Shown: positions 15,716 through 24,608 of the stretch, in pieces
Numbering within the stretch: the first letter of the stretch is position 1
Layout: the number at the start of each line of letters is the position of its first letter
DNA from: Microbacterium sp. zg-B185
GTDB lineage: Bacteria > Actinomycetota > Actinomycetes > Actinomycetales > Microbacteriaceae
DNA: 64,000 nucleotides
Direction: 5' to 3'
NCBI RefSeq assembly: GCF_030246885.1
Contig: NZ_CP126739.1
Span: 682,001-746,000, forward strand
Position numbers and translations under genes: made by a program
The notes under the pieces: model-generated
What the model saw: the letters and a program-made list of their open reading frames with translations, nothing else
What the model was told of the DNA's origin: nothing
Databases searched by the model: none

Positions 15716-16837
15716 ATGGCGACTATCACCACCCACGCGGCTGTTGCCCGCGCTCCACATCAAGGCTGGGAGCTGACCGACCTCCAGCTGGACGATCCGA
15801 AAGAGCACGAGGTGCGCATCAAGTTCGCCGCATCCGGGCTATGTCACTCGGACGACCACATCACGGCCGGTGACGCACCGGTTCGCTTCCCCGTCGTCGG
15901 CGGACACGAAGGCGCGGGGATCGTGGAGTCCATCGGGCCGAACGTGAACCGCGTCAAGGTCGGCGACCGCGTCGTCTGCTCGTACATCCCCGCCTGCGGA
16001 GCCTGTCGGCCCTGCTCGACCGGGCACCAGAACATGTGCGTGAAGGGTCTGAACGCCGGCTCGGGGATGTTCCTGGACGGCACCTTCCGGTTCCACAAGG
16101 ACGGTGAGGACTTCGGCGGGTTCTGCTCACTGGGGACGTTCTCGCAGTACGCGGTCGTCTCCGAGTGGGCCGTCGTGCCGCTGGCCGACGACATCCCGTT
16201 CGAGATCGCATCCCTGGTCGGCTGCGGAGTCCCGACCGGGTGGGGCTCGGCGGTCTATGCGGCCGGCGTCAAGCCGGGCGATACGGCCGTGATCTTCGGT
16301 GCGGGCGGCGTGGGCAGCAACGCGGTCCAGGGCGCGCGGTACGCCGGAGCGAAGAACGTCGTCGTGATAGACCCGGTCGAGTTCAAGCGCGAGAGCGCGA
16401 TGAACTTCGGCGCGACGCACACCTTCGCCGATGCCAAGGAAGCCCACGAGTTCGTCAACGCGACGACGTGGGGCCAGTTGGCCGATCACGCGATCCTCAC
16501 CCCCGGCGTCGTGACCGAAGAGATGGTCATGCAGGCCGTGATGATGACCGGCAAGGGGGGCAAGGTCACCATCACCGGCGTCGGCGCCCTGAAGGAGAAG
16601 GCCGTCCACGTGCCGGCCGGTCTGCTCATCGGCTATCAGCGTCAGATCCGCGGAGCTCTCTTCGGCGACTGCAACCCGCTGTACGACATCCCGAAGCTGC
16701 TGGGCCTGTACCGCTCTGGGGACCTCAAGCTGGACGAGCTCGTGACGCGCACATACGCGCTGGACGATGTCAACCAGGCGTACCAGGACCTCGCGGACGG
16801 CAAGAACATCCGCGGAGTGATCGTTCACGACATCTGA
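15716..16837 (+). CDS. NDMA-dependent (nicotinoprotein) alcohol dehydrogenase 2
   Basis: A second mycofactocin-associated dehydrogenase, 373 aa, closely similar to that at 13084-14193 (shared GLCHSDDHI, GGHEGAGIV, PACGACRPCSTGHQNMC, IFGAGGVGSNAVQGA and the GYQRQIRGALFGDCNPL region). Differences cluster at the N-terminus and in the segment after the zinc cysteines (GLNAGSGMFLDG), so the two may handle different alcohols or form different oligomers. It starts 14 bases after the aldehyde dehydrogenase stop with AGAGG upstream of ATG 15716. A hairpin at 16845-16882 follows its stop, before the UGSC cassette. Confidence 0.9.
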   Translation: MATITTHAAVARAPHQGWELTDLQLDDPKEHEVRIKFAASGLCHSDDHITAGDAPVRFPVVGGHEGAGIVESIGPNVNRVKVGDRVVCSYIPACGACRPCSTGHQNMCVKGLNAGSGMFLDGTFRFHKDGEDFGGFCSLGTFSQYAVVSEWAVVPLADDIPFEIASLVGCGVPTGWGSAVYAAGVKPGDTAVIFGAGGVGSNAVQGARYAGAKNVVVIDPVEFKRESAMNFGATHTFADAKEAHEFVNATTWGQLADHAILTPGVVTEEMVMQAVMMTGKGGKVTITGVGALKEKAVHVPAGLLIGYQRQIRGALFGDCNPLYDIPKLLGLYRSGDLKLDELVTRTYALDDVNQAYQDLADGKNIRGVIVHDI

Positions 16838-16844
16838 CCTCGAT

Positions 16845-16882
16845 TCGGTGCTCGACTGCAGAGGTCCGCAGGCGAGCACCGA
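16845..16882 (+). terminator. Intercistronic hairpin before UGSC gene 1
   Basis: TCGGTGCTCG and CGAGCACCGA form a perfect 10-bp stem with an 18-base loop, between the dehydrogenase stop (16837) and the UGSC start (16913). It may be a partial terminator or an mRNA end-stabiliser. A comparable hairpin precedes the second UGSC gene. Confidence 0.45.
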
Positions 16883-16912
16883 TCGCCGGTCCCGACACGG
16901 AGGAGTACCACA

Positions 16913-17461
16913 ATGCCCAACGCCATCCTCGATCCGACCGGACGCGCTGCTGATGCAGCAGCGTCGTCGCTGAGCGCCCTGGCGCCACGACCGGCAGACC
17001 TCACCGGGTTGCGCGTCGGGCTTCTGGACAACACCAAGCACAACGCGCTGCTGTTCTTGCGGGAGGTCGGCAGCCTGCTCGTCTCCGAGCACGGCGTCGC
17101 GGAGGTGAGCATCGTCGAGACAAAGGCGAACTTCTCCGTTCCGGTGGACGAGTCCATCGTGGCTCGCTACGCGCGGGAGTGCGATGTCGTGGTCATCGGC
17201 GTGGGCGACTGCGGATCGTGCAGTGCCGCGGCGGTTGCCGACGGCATCAATTTCGAACGTGCCGGATTGCCCGCCGCGGTGGTTCTCACCGACGCGTTCC
17301 TGAGCACCGGCCGCATGATGGCCGAAGTGCAGGGCGCCCCCGACTACGAGTGGATCACGACCCGGCATCCCATGGCGTCCCTCACGCCCGACGAGGTGCG
17401 CACGCGCGCCGAGGGCCTCCTCCCGCAGATCCTCGGCACCCTCGCGAAGGCCGCCGCGTGA
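16913..17461 (+). CDS. UGSC-family (Cys form) redox protein 1
   Basis: This 182-aa protein carries GVGDCGSCSA at ~97-104, the Cys version of the UGSC motif (Cys100-Gly-Ser-Cys103), known from a family whose other members have selenocysteine in the first position. Codons are TGC-GGA-TCG-TGC, so no recoding is involved. The fold looks like a flavodoxin/Rossmann-like alpha/beta protein: GLRVGLLDNTKHNA near the N-terminus, VVVIGVG just before the motif, and AVVLTDAF after it. Function is not established; a thiol-redox or selenium/sulfur transfer role is the usual guess. The start has GGAGGA upstream. It overlaps the partner gene by 4 bases. The paralogue at 32095-32652 has the same motif context. 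Confidence 0.85.
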   Translation: MPNAILDPTGRAADAAASSLSALAPRPADLTGLRVGLLDNTKHNALLFLREVGSLLVSEHGVAEVSIVETKANFSVPVDESIVARYARECDVVVIGVGDCGSCSAAAVADGINFERAGLPAAVVLTDAFLSTGRMMAEVQGAPDYEWITTRHPMASLTPDEVRTRAEGLLPQILGTLAKAAA

Positions 17462-18510
17462 GCGTCGCCGAACTGGATGCCGACGCCGCCCAGCTCGCCG
17501 TCGAACACTGCTACGAGCAGGGCTGGTCGGACGGATTGCCGCTCGTCCCGGCGACGCGGCCGCTGGTGGACCGATTCCTGGCAGCTGCGGGCCGGCCCGC
17601 GGACGAGGTCATCGGCCACATGCCCCAGCTCGACCGCTCGGTCACCGTCGAGCTCGCCGCCATCAACGCCGTCATGGCAGGGTGTCTGCCCGAGTACTTC
17701 CCGGTCGTGCTGGCCGCGTGGGAAGCCCTGATGAACGAGCGTGCCGCCAAGGGCGGCGGGTGGCAGTCCACGAGCGGTCCGGCTCCGCTGATCATCGTGA
17801 ACGGGCCGATCCGCAACGAGCTCGGCTTCAACAGCACCGGTGGCGTGTTCGGACCGGGTTTCCGCGCGAACGCCACGGTGGCCCGGGCGATCGGCCTGAT
17901 CGTGCGCAACGTCTTCGGCGTGCACCCGCACGAGCTCGAGCAGGCCACCCAGGGTCTGCCGGGCCGGTGGTCGATCTGCATCGGGGAGAACGAGGAGGAG
18001 AGCCCGTGGCCGCCTCTCGCCGCGGACCGCGGCGTGACCGGCAACGCCGTCACGGCGACTCTGCTGCGCACGTGCGAATACGTCGACAACCGGCACACGA
18101 CCGATCCCGAGCTGCTTCTCGGCGACTTCGCCGATACGATCGGGCGCTCCGGATCGCTGATCTTCAAGCACGCTCTGGTGGGGGTCGTCCTCTGCCCCGA
18201 ACACGCCAACCTCCTGGCCGGCGCGGGCTACAGCCGGTCGGATGTCGCGGCCTGGCTCGCGGAACACTCAGGCCGCACGACCGGACAGCTGGCGCGCGCC
18301 GGCAAGGACCACAACGACGGAGCGGGAGTGCGCTTTCCCGGGTCCGGGGAGCCGGCCGACGACTTCCAGCGCACGATCGCCCCCGGCAACGAGGACCGGG
18401 TCCTGATCGCCGTGGCGGGCTCGCGCAACGCGGGCATCTCGATGGTCGTGCGCTACTTCGCGGACTGGTCGGGAAACTCCGTCGCCATCCGTGCGGGAGA
18501 GGCCTCGTGA
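17458..18510 (+). CDS. Conserved ~350-aa partner of UGSC protein, copy 1
   Basis: GTG 17458 overlaps the UGSC stop (GTGA), giving 350 aa. I recognise the sequence as a conserved protein found beside UGSC genes but know no established function. Blocks shared with the copy at 31061-32098 are GW(S/T)DGLP, AVMAGCLPEYFPVVLAAW (Cys76 conserved), GGGWQSTSGP, VNGPIR, GPGFRANAT, RAIGL, ELEQAT and CIGENEE (a second conserved Cys). The acidic ENEEESPW stretch and conserved cysteines look like an active site. There is no signal peptide or clear membrane segment, so it is probably cytoplasmic. Tight overlap on both sides argues for a complex with the UGSC protein or consecutive steps. Confidence 0.8.
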   Translation: MSVAELDADAAQLAVEHCYEQGWSDGLPLVPATRPLVDRFLAAAGRPADEVIGHMPQLDRSVTVELAAINAVMAGCLPEYFPVVLAAWEALMNERAAKGGGWQSTSGPAPLIIVNGPIRNELGFNSTGGVFGPGFRANATVARAIGLIVRNVFGVHPHELEQATQGLPGRWSICIGENEEESPWPPLAADRGVTGNAVTATLLRTCEYVDNRHTTDPELLLGDFADTIGRSGSLIFKHALVGVVLCPEHANLLAGAGYSRSDVAAWLAEHSGRTTGQLARAGKDHNDGAGVRFPGSGEPADDFQRTIAPGNEDRVLIAVAGSRNAGISMVVRYFADWSGNSVAIRAGEAS

Positions 18511-19370
18511 CGGCCATCGACCTCGTCGACCCGCTGTCGGACCCGCTCGGGGGCGTGGGGGAGCAGAAGATGCTCGGACGCCGTGCGCTGGTCACCGGCG
18601 CGGGGCAGAACGGCGAGCTGCCGGGCGTGGGGTATTCCATCGCCCTGCTGCTGGCCTCCCACGGTGCGAGCGTCGCGGTGCTGGACCGGTCCGCGGACGC
18701 CGCGCAGCGCACCGTCGAGCGCATCGTCGCCGACGGCGGCCAGGCGGTCGCGGTGGTCGCCGACGCCACCGACGATCTGGCGTGCGAACGCGCCGTCTCC
18801 GAGGCGGTGCAGGCGCTGGGAGGCCTGGACACGGTGGTCAACAACGTCGCCAGCGGCGATCGCGCCGGCATCTTCGATGTCACGCCGGAGCGCTTCGAGC
18901 AGCTCCTCCAGATCAACCTGATGTCCGCGTGGTACATCACCCGGCACGCGGCCCCGGTCCTGCCCCGGGGCAGCGCGATCGTGAACATCTCTTCCGTGGG
19001 CGTCAGCGCGCGCGGACCGGGGATGCCGTATTGCGTCGCCAAGGCCGGCGTCGAGAACCTCACCCAGGGCTCCGCGACGACGCTCGGGCCGCAGGGCATC
19101 CGCGTCAACTGCATCGAGGTCGGAGCCATCTGGGGATCGTTCGCCGCGGCGAACATGGACGAGTCCATGCGCGAGCCGCGCCGGATGGGGACCACGCTGA
19201 AGACCGAGGGATCGGCGTGGGACATCGCGCACGCCGCCTTCTTCCTGCTGAGCGACTCCGCTCGCTGGATCACCGGCCAGATCGTGGCGGTGGACGGCGG
19301 ACCCGCCGCGCACTATCCGCCCGGCCCGCCCATCACCTCCGTACCCAAGAGCGCCCAGGCTCCCGCCTGA
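18507..19370 (+). CDS. SDR-family oxidoreductase of UGSC cassette 1
   Basis: GTG 18507 overlaps the partner stop by 4 bases; 287 aa. The catalytic Ser-Tyr-Lys are in SSVGVSARGPGMPYCVAKAG, and the NAD-binding loop is TGAGQNGELPGVGYSIA. That loop is about five residues longer than the usual TGxxxGxG, an unusual feature shared with the SDR of cassette 2. LDRS after the second strand suggests NAD(H). The C-terminus ends in WITGQIVAVDGGPA, standard for SDRs. Its fixed position after UGSC and partner in both cassettes implies that it acts on their substrate or product. Confidence 0.85.
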   Translation: MTAIDLVDPLSDPLGGVGEQKMLGRRALVTGAGQNGELPGVGYSIALLLASHGASVAVLDRSADAAQRTVERIVADGGQAVAVVADATDDLACERAVSEAVQALGGLDTVVNNVASGDRAGIFDVTPERFEQLLQINLMSAWYITRHAAPVLPRGSAIVNISSVGVSARGPGMPYCVAKAGVENLTQGSATTLGPQGIRVNCIEVGAIWGSFAAANMDESMREPRRMGTTLKTEGSAWDIAHAAFFLLSDSARWITGQIVAVDGGPAAHYPPGPPITSVPKSAQAPA

Positions 19371-19379
19371 ACGCGTCCC

Positions 19380-19400
19380 GGCGCGCCCACCGGGCGCGCC
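19380..19400 (+). terminator. Short hairpin between SDR and dehydrogenase 3
   Basis: GGCGCGCCC-ACC-GGGCGCGCC is a perfect 9-bp stem 9 bases beyond the SDR stop. A second small palindrome, GAAGAG-A-CTCTTC (19436-19448), overlaps the ribosome-binding region of the next gene. Either could reduce or tune downstream expression. A strict terminator is uncertain because no new promoter is obvious. Confidence 0.35.
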
Positions 19401-19449
19401 CTGCGTCGCCCGGCGCCGTCACCCACCCCCACAGAGAAGAGACTCTTCC

Positions 19450-20553
19450 ATGACCGAGATGGTTCGCGCAGCTGTTCAGACAGGTCCCCGTCACATCGAG
19501 ATGCGGGAGTTCCCGCGTCCGCAGATCGGTCCCGACGACGGGCTCCTCCGGGTCGAGGCCAACGGCATCTGCGGCAGCGATGTCGAGATCTACGGTGGCC
19601 ACATCGGGACGCAGACCAACCCCTTCATCCCCGGCCACGAGCCGATGGGCATCATCGCCGAGCTGGGAGATCGCGCCGCCGAGCGCTGGGGCGTGCAGGT
19701 CGGCGACCGCGTGGCGCTCGAGGTCATCGTTCCCTGCCGCGCCTGCAACGACTGTCTCACCGGCCGCTACCAGGCCTGCCGTTTCCGCAAGTACGGTCAC
19801 GGCGTGACCGGCATCGACGTCGAGCCCAGCCTGTGGGGCGGGTTCGCCGAGTACATGTACATCTCCCCGAACTCCGTGCTGCACAAGATCGACAAGAGCC
19901 TCCCCGCTGAGATCGCCGCGATGTACAACCCGCTCGGCGCCGGCGTGCGGTGGGCCGTCGACCTCGGCGAGGTCGGACTCGGCGACACACTGGTGATCCT
20001 GGGCGCAGGGCAGCGCGGACTCGGCGCGATCATCGCCGCGAAGTCGGTGGGCGCATCGAACATCATCATCACCGGGCTGGCCTCCGACGCGCACAAGCTC
20101 GCGGTCGCCCGCGAGCTGGGCGCGGATCACACGATCGTCGTGGGACCCGGCGGTCAGGACATCGTCGAGGCCGTGACCGAGATCACCGGTGGGCAGATGG
20201 CCGATGTCGCGCTCGATCTGACGCCGATGGCCGCCGGTCCGGTCACGGACGCGATGAACGTCGTCCGTTTCGGCGGCCGCGTCGTCCTCGCGGGTCTGAA
20301 GGGCCGCAAGGAGGTCCCGTTGGTCACCGATCTCATCATCAACCGAGCGCTCACCATCAAGGGAGCATTCGGCGTCGACGCGTCCGCGAACAAGCGTGCC
20401 ATCCGGTTGCTGGAATCGGGCCGGTTCCCGCTCGAGCTGCTGCACACGCATACGTTCGGGCTGGACGAGGTCGGACTTGCGATCGACACCCTCGCCGGCA
20501 CCACGGACGACAAGTCCGCCATCCACGTCTCGGTCCACCCGAGCTTCGCCTGA
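19450..20553 (+). CDS. Zinc-dependent alcohol/polyol dehydrogenase 3
   Basis: A medium-chain dehydrogenase of 367 aa, distinct from the two nicotinoproteins and closer to the threonine/sorbitol dehydrogenase branch. Catalytic zinc motifs are NGICGSDVEIYGGH and PGHEPMGI; structural zinc cysteines lie in CRACNDCLTGRYQAC. The cofactor loop is ILGAGQRGLGAIIAA, followed by TGLASDAHK, which does not clearly reveal NAD versus NADP. It starts 79 bases after the SDR with a weak ribosome site and is followed after 17 bases by the amidohydrolase. Substrate unknown; likely a secondary alcohol of the same pathway. Confidence 0.85.
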   Translation: MTEMVRAAVQTGPRHIEMREFPRPQIGPDDGLLRVEANGICGSDVEIYGGHIGTQTNPFIPGHEPMGIIAELGDRAAERWGVQVGDRVALEVIVPCRACNDCLTGRYQACRFRKYGHGVTGIDVEPSLWGGFAEYMYISPNSVLHKIDKSLPAEIAAMYNPLGAGVRWAVDLGEVGLGDTLVILGAGQRGLGAIIAAKSVGASNIIITGLASDAHKLAVARELGADHTIVVGPGGQDIVEAVTEITGGQMADVALDLTPMAAGPVTDAMNVVRFGGRVVLAGLKGRKEVPLVTDLIINRALTIKGAFGVDASANKRAIRLLESGRFPLELLHTHTFGLDEVGLAIDTLAGTTDDKSAIHVSVHPSFA

Positions 20554-20570
20554 CCGACAAGGGACCCCCT

Positions 20571-21575
20571 ATGATCATCGACGCACACGCACATCTGCTT
20601 CCGAAGGACTACCCGAGCGACGCTCCCGGATGCTTCCCGCACATGGAGGCGATCGAGGACAGCACGAGCAGACTGCTCGTCTTCGGCAAGACCCGCTTCC
20701 CCGCCAAGGACGTCTTCTTCGAGGCCGAACGGCGCATCGAGGCGCAGGATGCCTCCGGTGTGGACGCAGAGGTCGTCAGCCCGATGCCGCCGCTGCTGCG
20801 CTACGACCTGCCCGCCGGCGACGGGCTGGCGCTCTCGCGCCACGTCAACGAGTTCGCCGCAGAACTGAGCTCACACGCGCCGGATCGGCTCATCAGCCTG
20901 GGCATGGTGCCCATGGAAGACCCGGATGCCGCCACCGCGGAGCTGGCTGCCATCAAGGAGATGGGGCTTGCGGGCGTCGAGATCGCCTCCAACATCCTGG
21001 GCAGCTCGATCGGCGACGAGAAGTTCCTCCCCTTCTTCCAGGAGGTAGAGAGACTCGGGCTCTCGGTCTTCGTGCACGCGATGCCCGCGCCGATGGATCG
21101 CCTGCCGATGTCGGCCATGGGCACGTACGTCGTCGGGATCGAGGGCATGTTCGCCGCAGCCTCGATGATCCTCGGGGGCACCGCGGCGGCCTGCCCGGAC
21201 CTGCGGATCTCGTTCAGCCACGCGGCCGGCGGGTTCGCCATGATGCTTCCGCGCGCCAACTACTTCTGGGGCGGCTCCTGGAACGAGGAGCCCAAGAACC
21301 TCGATCGCGCCGTCTCTCCCGATGACGGGCCGTCTCCGTTGGAGCTGGCGCGTCGGTTCTACTACGACTCGATGGTGTTCGACGCGCGGACCATTCGCTA
21401 CCTGGTGGATCTGCTCGGCGCCGACCGGCTCCTGGTCGGTTCGGACTTCCCCGCGATGCTGCGTGAGGAGCCGGCGGCCAAGACGCTTCGCTCGATGGAC
21501 CTGCCCGAAGCGGAATGGGAGGACATCAGCTGGAAGAACGCTCTGCGCTGGCTGGGCCGGGAGGCCGTCGCCTGA
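20571..21575 (+). CDS. ACMSD-like amidohydrolase
   Basis: A 334-aa amidohydrolase-2/ACMSD-type protein. Metal ligands appear in MIIDAHAHLLPKD (HxH at residues 5 and 7), FVHAMPAPMDRLP, ISFSHAAGGFA and LLVGSDFPAM (catalytic Asp). Relatives decarboxylate amino-carboxymuconate semialdehyde or hydroxybenzoates, or hydrolyse lactones. ATG 20571 has AAGGGA upstream and lies 17 bases after dehydrogenase 3. It closes the operon beginning at 13084, and a strong hairpin at 21600-21637 follows. It differs from the 293-aa amidohydrolase at 10479, so the pathway may have two ring- or lactone-type steps. Confidence 0.85.
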   Translation: MIIDAHAHLLPKDYPSDAPGCFPHMEAIEDSTSRLLVFGKTRFPAKDVFFEAERRIEAQDASGVDAEVVSPMPPLLRYDLPAGDGLALSRHVNEFAAELSSHAPDRLISLGMVPMEDPDAATAELAAIKEMGLAGVEIASNILGSSIGDEKFLPFFQEVERLGLSVFVHAMPAPMDRLPMSAMGTYVVGIEGMFAAASMILGGTAAACPDLRISFSHAAGGFAMMLPRANYFWGGSWNEEPKNLDRAVSPDDGPSPLELARRFYYDSMVFDARTIRYLVDLLGADRLLVGSDFPAMLREEPAAKTLRSMDLPEAEWEDISWKNALRWLGREAVA

Positions 21576-21599
21576 CCGCCTGAGTCGCCACGAGTACCG

Positions 21600-21637
21600 C
21601 GCAGCGCACCGCAGACCCCGGTCTGCGGTGCGCTGCG
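21600..21637 (+). terminator. Strong terminator ending the 13084-21575 operon
   Basis: A perfect 18-bp stem (left arm CGCAGCGCACCGCAGACC) surrounds a 2-base centre, starting 24 bases after the amidohydrolase stop. Confidence 0.85.
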
Positions 21638-21666
21638 TCGTGCGCTGCGGACGGATCGGTGGGTGT

Positions 21667-21683
21667 CTTTCGTCGGATGGAAG
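21667..21683. promoter_or_regulatory. Regulon palindrome, site 5 (CTTTCG-TCGGA-TGGAAG)
   Basis: This copy lies between the operon terminator and the ABC transporter, centred ~123 bases before the solute-binding protein start, and so marks a separate regulated promoter. Bases 21684-21797 hold the 5' leader and AAGGGAATTCAC before the ATG. Confidence 0.55.
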
Positions 21684-21797
21684 TGACATAGATACGGCCT
21701 TCTGCGCTGAGTCAGACTGCCACAGGAGTTAGTTCCGGCTCAAAGTTGACCGCGGACCTGCGCGCTCGCCGTCGCCGCTCAGAACAAGGGAATTCAC

Positions 21798-23576
21798 ATG
21801 ACAAGAATCCGCAAGAGCGGACGGTCGGCAGTACGCCTGATCGGCACGCTCGCCCTGGCAACGGGGATCGTCGTATCAGCAGCCGGGTGCGCCGGTGGGG
21901 GCGGTGGCGACGCCGCACCGGACACCGCCTCGGGTGAGCCCACGCCGGGCGGCGAGATCACGGTGCTCCTGGACGCCGGCTTCGCCGGAGGATGGGCGAC
22001 CGGCTTGGACCCTGCCACGAGCAACACGACCGGTTCGAACCTCCCGCAGAACGCCGCCATCTTCGGCGGACTTTTCACGCTCGAGCCGGACGGCGACGGC
22101 GGCCAGATCGTACCCAACCAGGCCGAGAGCTTCGAGTGGTCCGAAGACGGCCGGACGCTGTCCATCACCCTGCGCGACGGGATCACATTCTCGGACGGCA
22201 CGCCCCTGAATGCTGAAGCGGTCGTGTGGAACTGGATCCGTGCCCTCAACTCCGGCAGCACGGGCGCGCCCCGCCTGCAGCTGAACGTGGACACTCCTGC
22301 CCCCGCGCTGAGCGAGGCGTTCATGACGAGCCTGTGGGCAGCCCTCCCCGCAGACGTGGACAAGGCCACCGTCCAGAAGCAGCTGGGTGCGATCCAGGCG
22401 GTCGATGACCTCACGGTCTCGCTCGCGCTGCGCAACGTCGACGGCTCCCTCGTCAACGGCTTCCCCACCTCGAGCTTCAACCTGATCGCCTCCCCGACCG
22501 CGTACGCGGAGATGGGCGGGGACGCTTTCAGCCTCAAGCCCGTCGGCGCGGGTCCCTTCATCGTCACGGCCGACAGCCTGAGCGAACGCCTCGAGCTGGA
22601 GAAGAACCCCGACTACTTCAAGTCCGGGCTCCCGTACCTCGACGCGATCAACTTCCAGTCCGTGGCCGGTGACCAGGTCGCCTACCAGACGCTGCTGGCC
22701 GGACAGGGCGACGTCATCGAGGGTCTCAGCTCGGTGCCGCTCATCACCGAGGCCAAGGCCAACCCCGACGTGGCCGTGCACCTCGGTGCCCCGACATCGC
22801 CGTATGTCGTGCAGCTGAACTCGCGCACCGCACCGTTCGACGACATCAAGGCGCGAGAGGCGATCTACTACGCGACCGACTTCGCCGCGATCAACAAAGG
22901 TCTGTTCAAGGACGAGGGCGAGATGAGCCAGTCGTTCACGGCATCCGGCGGGCTGTTCTTCAACCCGGAGGTTCCGGGCTACCGCGAGTACGACCTCGAC
23001 AAGGCGAAGGCGCTCGTCGAGGAGATCGGCGGACTGACGGTCAACCTCGGCACGACGGATATCGTCACGGCACGCTCCGTGACCACGGCGCTTCAGACGC
23101 AGTGGGAAGAGGCGGGGATCGACGTGGAGATCAGCGCTGAGCCGCTGGGCGATGTGATCACGCGCTTCGTCACGGGCGACTGGCAGGCGCTGCTTCAGAC
23201 AGCGGGCGCATGGGACCCGTCGGTCGGCATCGGTGTCGGCATCCGGTTCGGCTCCACGTCTCCGTACAGCGGTGCACCGCTGCCCGAGGGCGCCACATCC
23301 GGCGCGGACGCGCTGGCCAAGGGTCTGGAGACCGAGCTGGACGTGCTGCTGCGCGAAGCCGTCGGCACGAACGACTACGACGAGCGGGACGCGAAGTACC
23401 AGGAGATCGCGAAGTACATCTCCGACCAGGCGTATGCGCCGTTCGGAATGGCGTTCTCGCCGGCTCAGGTCCTGCGTGCCGGCGTGCACGGCCCCGGACT
23501 GGACGTGCCCATTCCGGCGTTGTCGGTCAACCAGGGTGTGCTGTACGACCGAGTCTGGGTAGAGAGCGGGAAATAG
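21798..23576 (+). CDS. ABC transporter solute-binding lipoprotein (family 5), importer 1
   Basis: A 592-aa extracytoplasmic peptide/nickel-type (SBP family 5) binding protein. The N-terminus has basic residues, a hydrophobic stretch (LIGTLALATGIVV) and a lipobox SAAGC, so it is a lipoprotein anchored outside the membrane. Family features include FSLKPVGAGPFIV and YQTLLAGQGDVIEGL. It captures the substrate for the two permeases and two ATPases that follow. Family 5 proteins take oligopeptides, but also opines, sugars, nickel-chelates and other organics, so the ligand cannot be named. First gene of importer operon 1. Confidence 0.9.
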   Translation: MTRIRKSGRSAVRLIGTLALATGIVVSAAGCAGGGGGDAAPDTASGEPTPGGEITVLLDAGFAGGWATGLDPATSNTTGSNLPQNAAIFGGLFTLEPDGDGGQIVPNQAESFEWSEDGRTLSITLRDGITFSDGTPLNAEAVVWNWIRALNSGSTGAPRLQLNVDTPAPALSEAFMTSLWAALPADVDKATVQKQLGAIQAVDDLTVSLALRNVDGSLVNGFPTSSFNLIASPTAYAEMGGDAFSLKPVGAGPFIVTADSLSERLELEKNPDYFKSGLPYLDAINFQSVAGDQVAYQTLLAGQGDVIEGLSSVPLITEAKANPDVAVHLGAPTSPYVVQLNSRTAPFDDIKAREAIYYATDFAAINKGLFKDEGEMSQSFTASGGLFFNPEVPGYREYDLDKAKALVEEIGGLTVNLGTTDIVTARSVTTALQTQWEEAGIDVEISAEPLGDVITRFVTGDWQALLQTAGAWDPSVGIGVGIRFGSTSPYSGAPLPEGATSGADALAKGLETELDVLLREAVGTNDYDERDAKYQEIAKYISDQAYAPFGMAFSPAQVLRAGVHGPGLDVPIPALSVNQGVLYDRVWVESGK

Positions 23577-24608
23577 GTGCCCATCACGGAGGCCACTACC
23601 AGCATCCGGACCGAGGAGCGCGTCAGCGCCCTCGGCCGGGTGGTGGGTTCCCCCCTGGTTCGGTTGATCGCACGCCGGATCGCGATAGCGATCCCCCTGC
23701 TGCTGGCGATCAGCATCCTCGTGTTCGCATTGCTCGAGGCGATCCCGGGCGACCCCGCACGCAACCAGGCGGGTATGGACGCCACCGAGGAGGAGGTCGA
23801 GGCTGTTCGCGCGCGGATGGGCCTCGACCGCTCCCCGGTGGAGCGATACCTCACCTGGTTGGGCGGGTTCGTCACCGGCAACTTCGGCAAGTCCTCGATC
23901 AGCGGGCAGCCGGTCACCACGCTGCTCGCCGAACGGGTGCCGGTCACGGTCGAACTGGTGGTACTGGCCTTCGTGGTCTCGCTCGCTCTGGCGCTGCCCG
24001 TGGCGCTGATGGCCGCCCGCAAGCCGGGTGGCTTCTTCGATCGGGTGGTGATGGTCATCTCCATGACCCTGCTGGCCGTTCCCAATTACGTCATGGCGCT
24101 GCTGCTGGTACTCGTGTTCGCCGTGCTCCTGCGGGCTCTGCCCGCCATCGGGTATGTGCCGATCGAAGAGAACCTGTGGCTCAACATCCGTTCTGTGACG
24201 CTGCCCGTGCTCGCACTGGCCATTCCCCTGGCGGCCTTCTACGCGCGCTTCCTGCGGGGTGACCTCGTCGAGCAGATGAACTCCGCCGACTACGTCGAAA
24301 CCGCCCGAGCCAAGGGGGTCGGACCGTGGAAGGTGCTCTGGCGGCATGCCTTCCGCAACTCGTCCTTCGGCCTGCTCACACTGGTCGGCCTCAACATCGG
24401 CGGGCTGGTCGGGGGCACCGTCATCATCGAGCAGATCTTCTCCATGCCCGGGCTCGGTGTGCTGATGCTGCAAGGCGTCATGTCCCGGGACACCGCCGTC
24501 GTCCAGATCTGCGTGTTCATCTTCGCGGCGGTCGCGGTCCTGGCGAACCTCGTCGTGGACGTGCTGTACGCGGTGCTCGATCCAAGGATTCGCTATGGCA
24601 ATCGCTGA
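23577..24608 (+). CDS. ABC permease, DppB/OppB type, importer 1
   Basis: Starts at GTG 23577, immediately after the TAG of the binding protein. 343 aa with about six membrane segments: a first segment IAIAIPLLLAISILVFALLE is followed by the typical PGDPA extracellular start and a conserved EAA cytoplasmic loop (ETARAKGVGPWKVLWRHAFRN) near 240-265 that docks the ATPases. GTVIIEQIFSMPGLG is another DppB hallmark. It forms the channel with the next gene product, which it overlaps by 14 bases. Confidence 0.9.
   Translation: MPITEATTSIRTEERVSALGRVVGSPLVRLIARRIAIAIPLLLAISILVFALLEAIPGDPARNQAGMDATEEEVEAVRARMGLDRSPVERYLTWLGGFVTGNFGKSSISGQPVTTLLAERVPVTVELVVLAFVVSLALALPVALMAARKPGGFFDRVVMVISMTLLAVPNYVMALLLVLVFAVLLRALPAIGYVPIEENLWLNIRSVTLPVLALAIPLAAFYARFLRGDLVEQMNSADYVETARAKGVGPWKVLWRHAFRNSSFGLLTLVGLNIGGLVGGTVIIEQIFSMPGLGVLMLQGVMSRDTAVVQICVFIFAAVAVLANLVVDVLYAVLDPRIRYGNR

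Noticed and set aside
17206..17222. Selenocysteine in the UGSC motif
   Set aside because: Both UGSC genes encode the motif with TGC codons (TGC-GGA-TCG/TCC-TGC), not TGA, and no SECIS-like element or sel gene was seen. These are cysteine forms.
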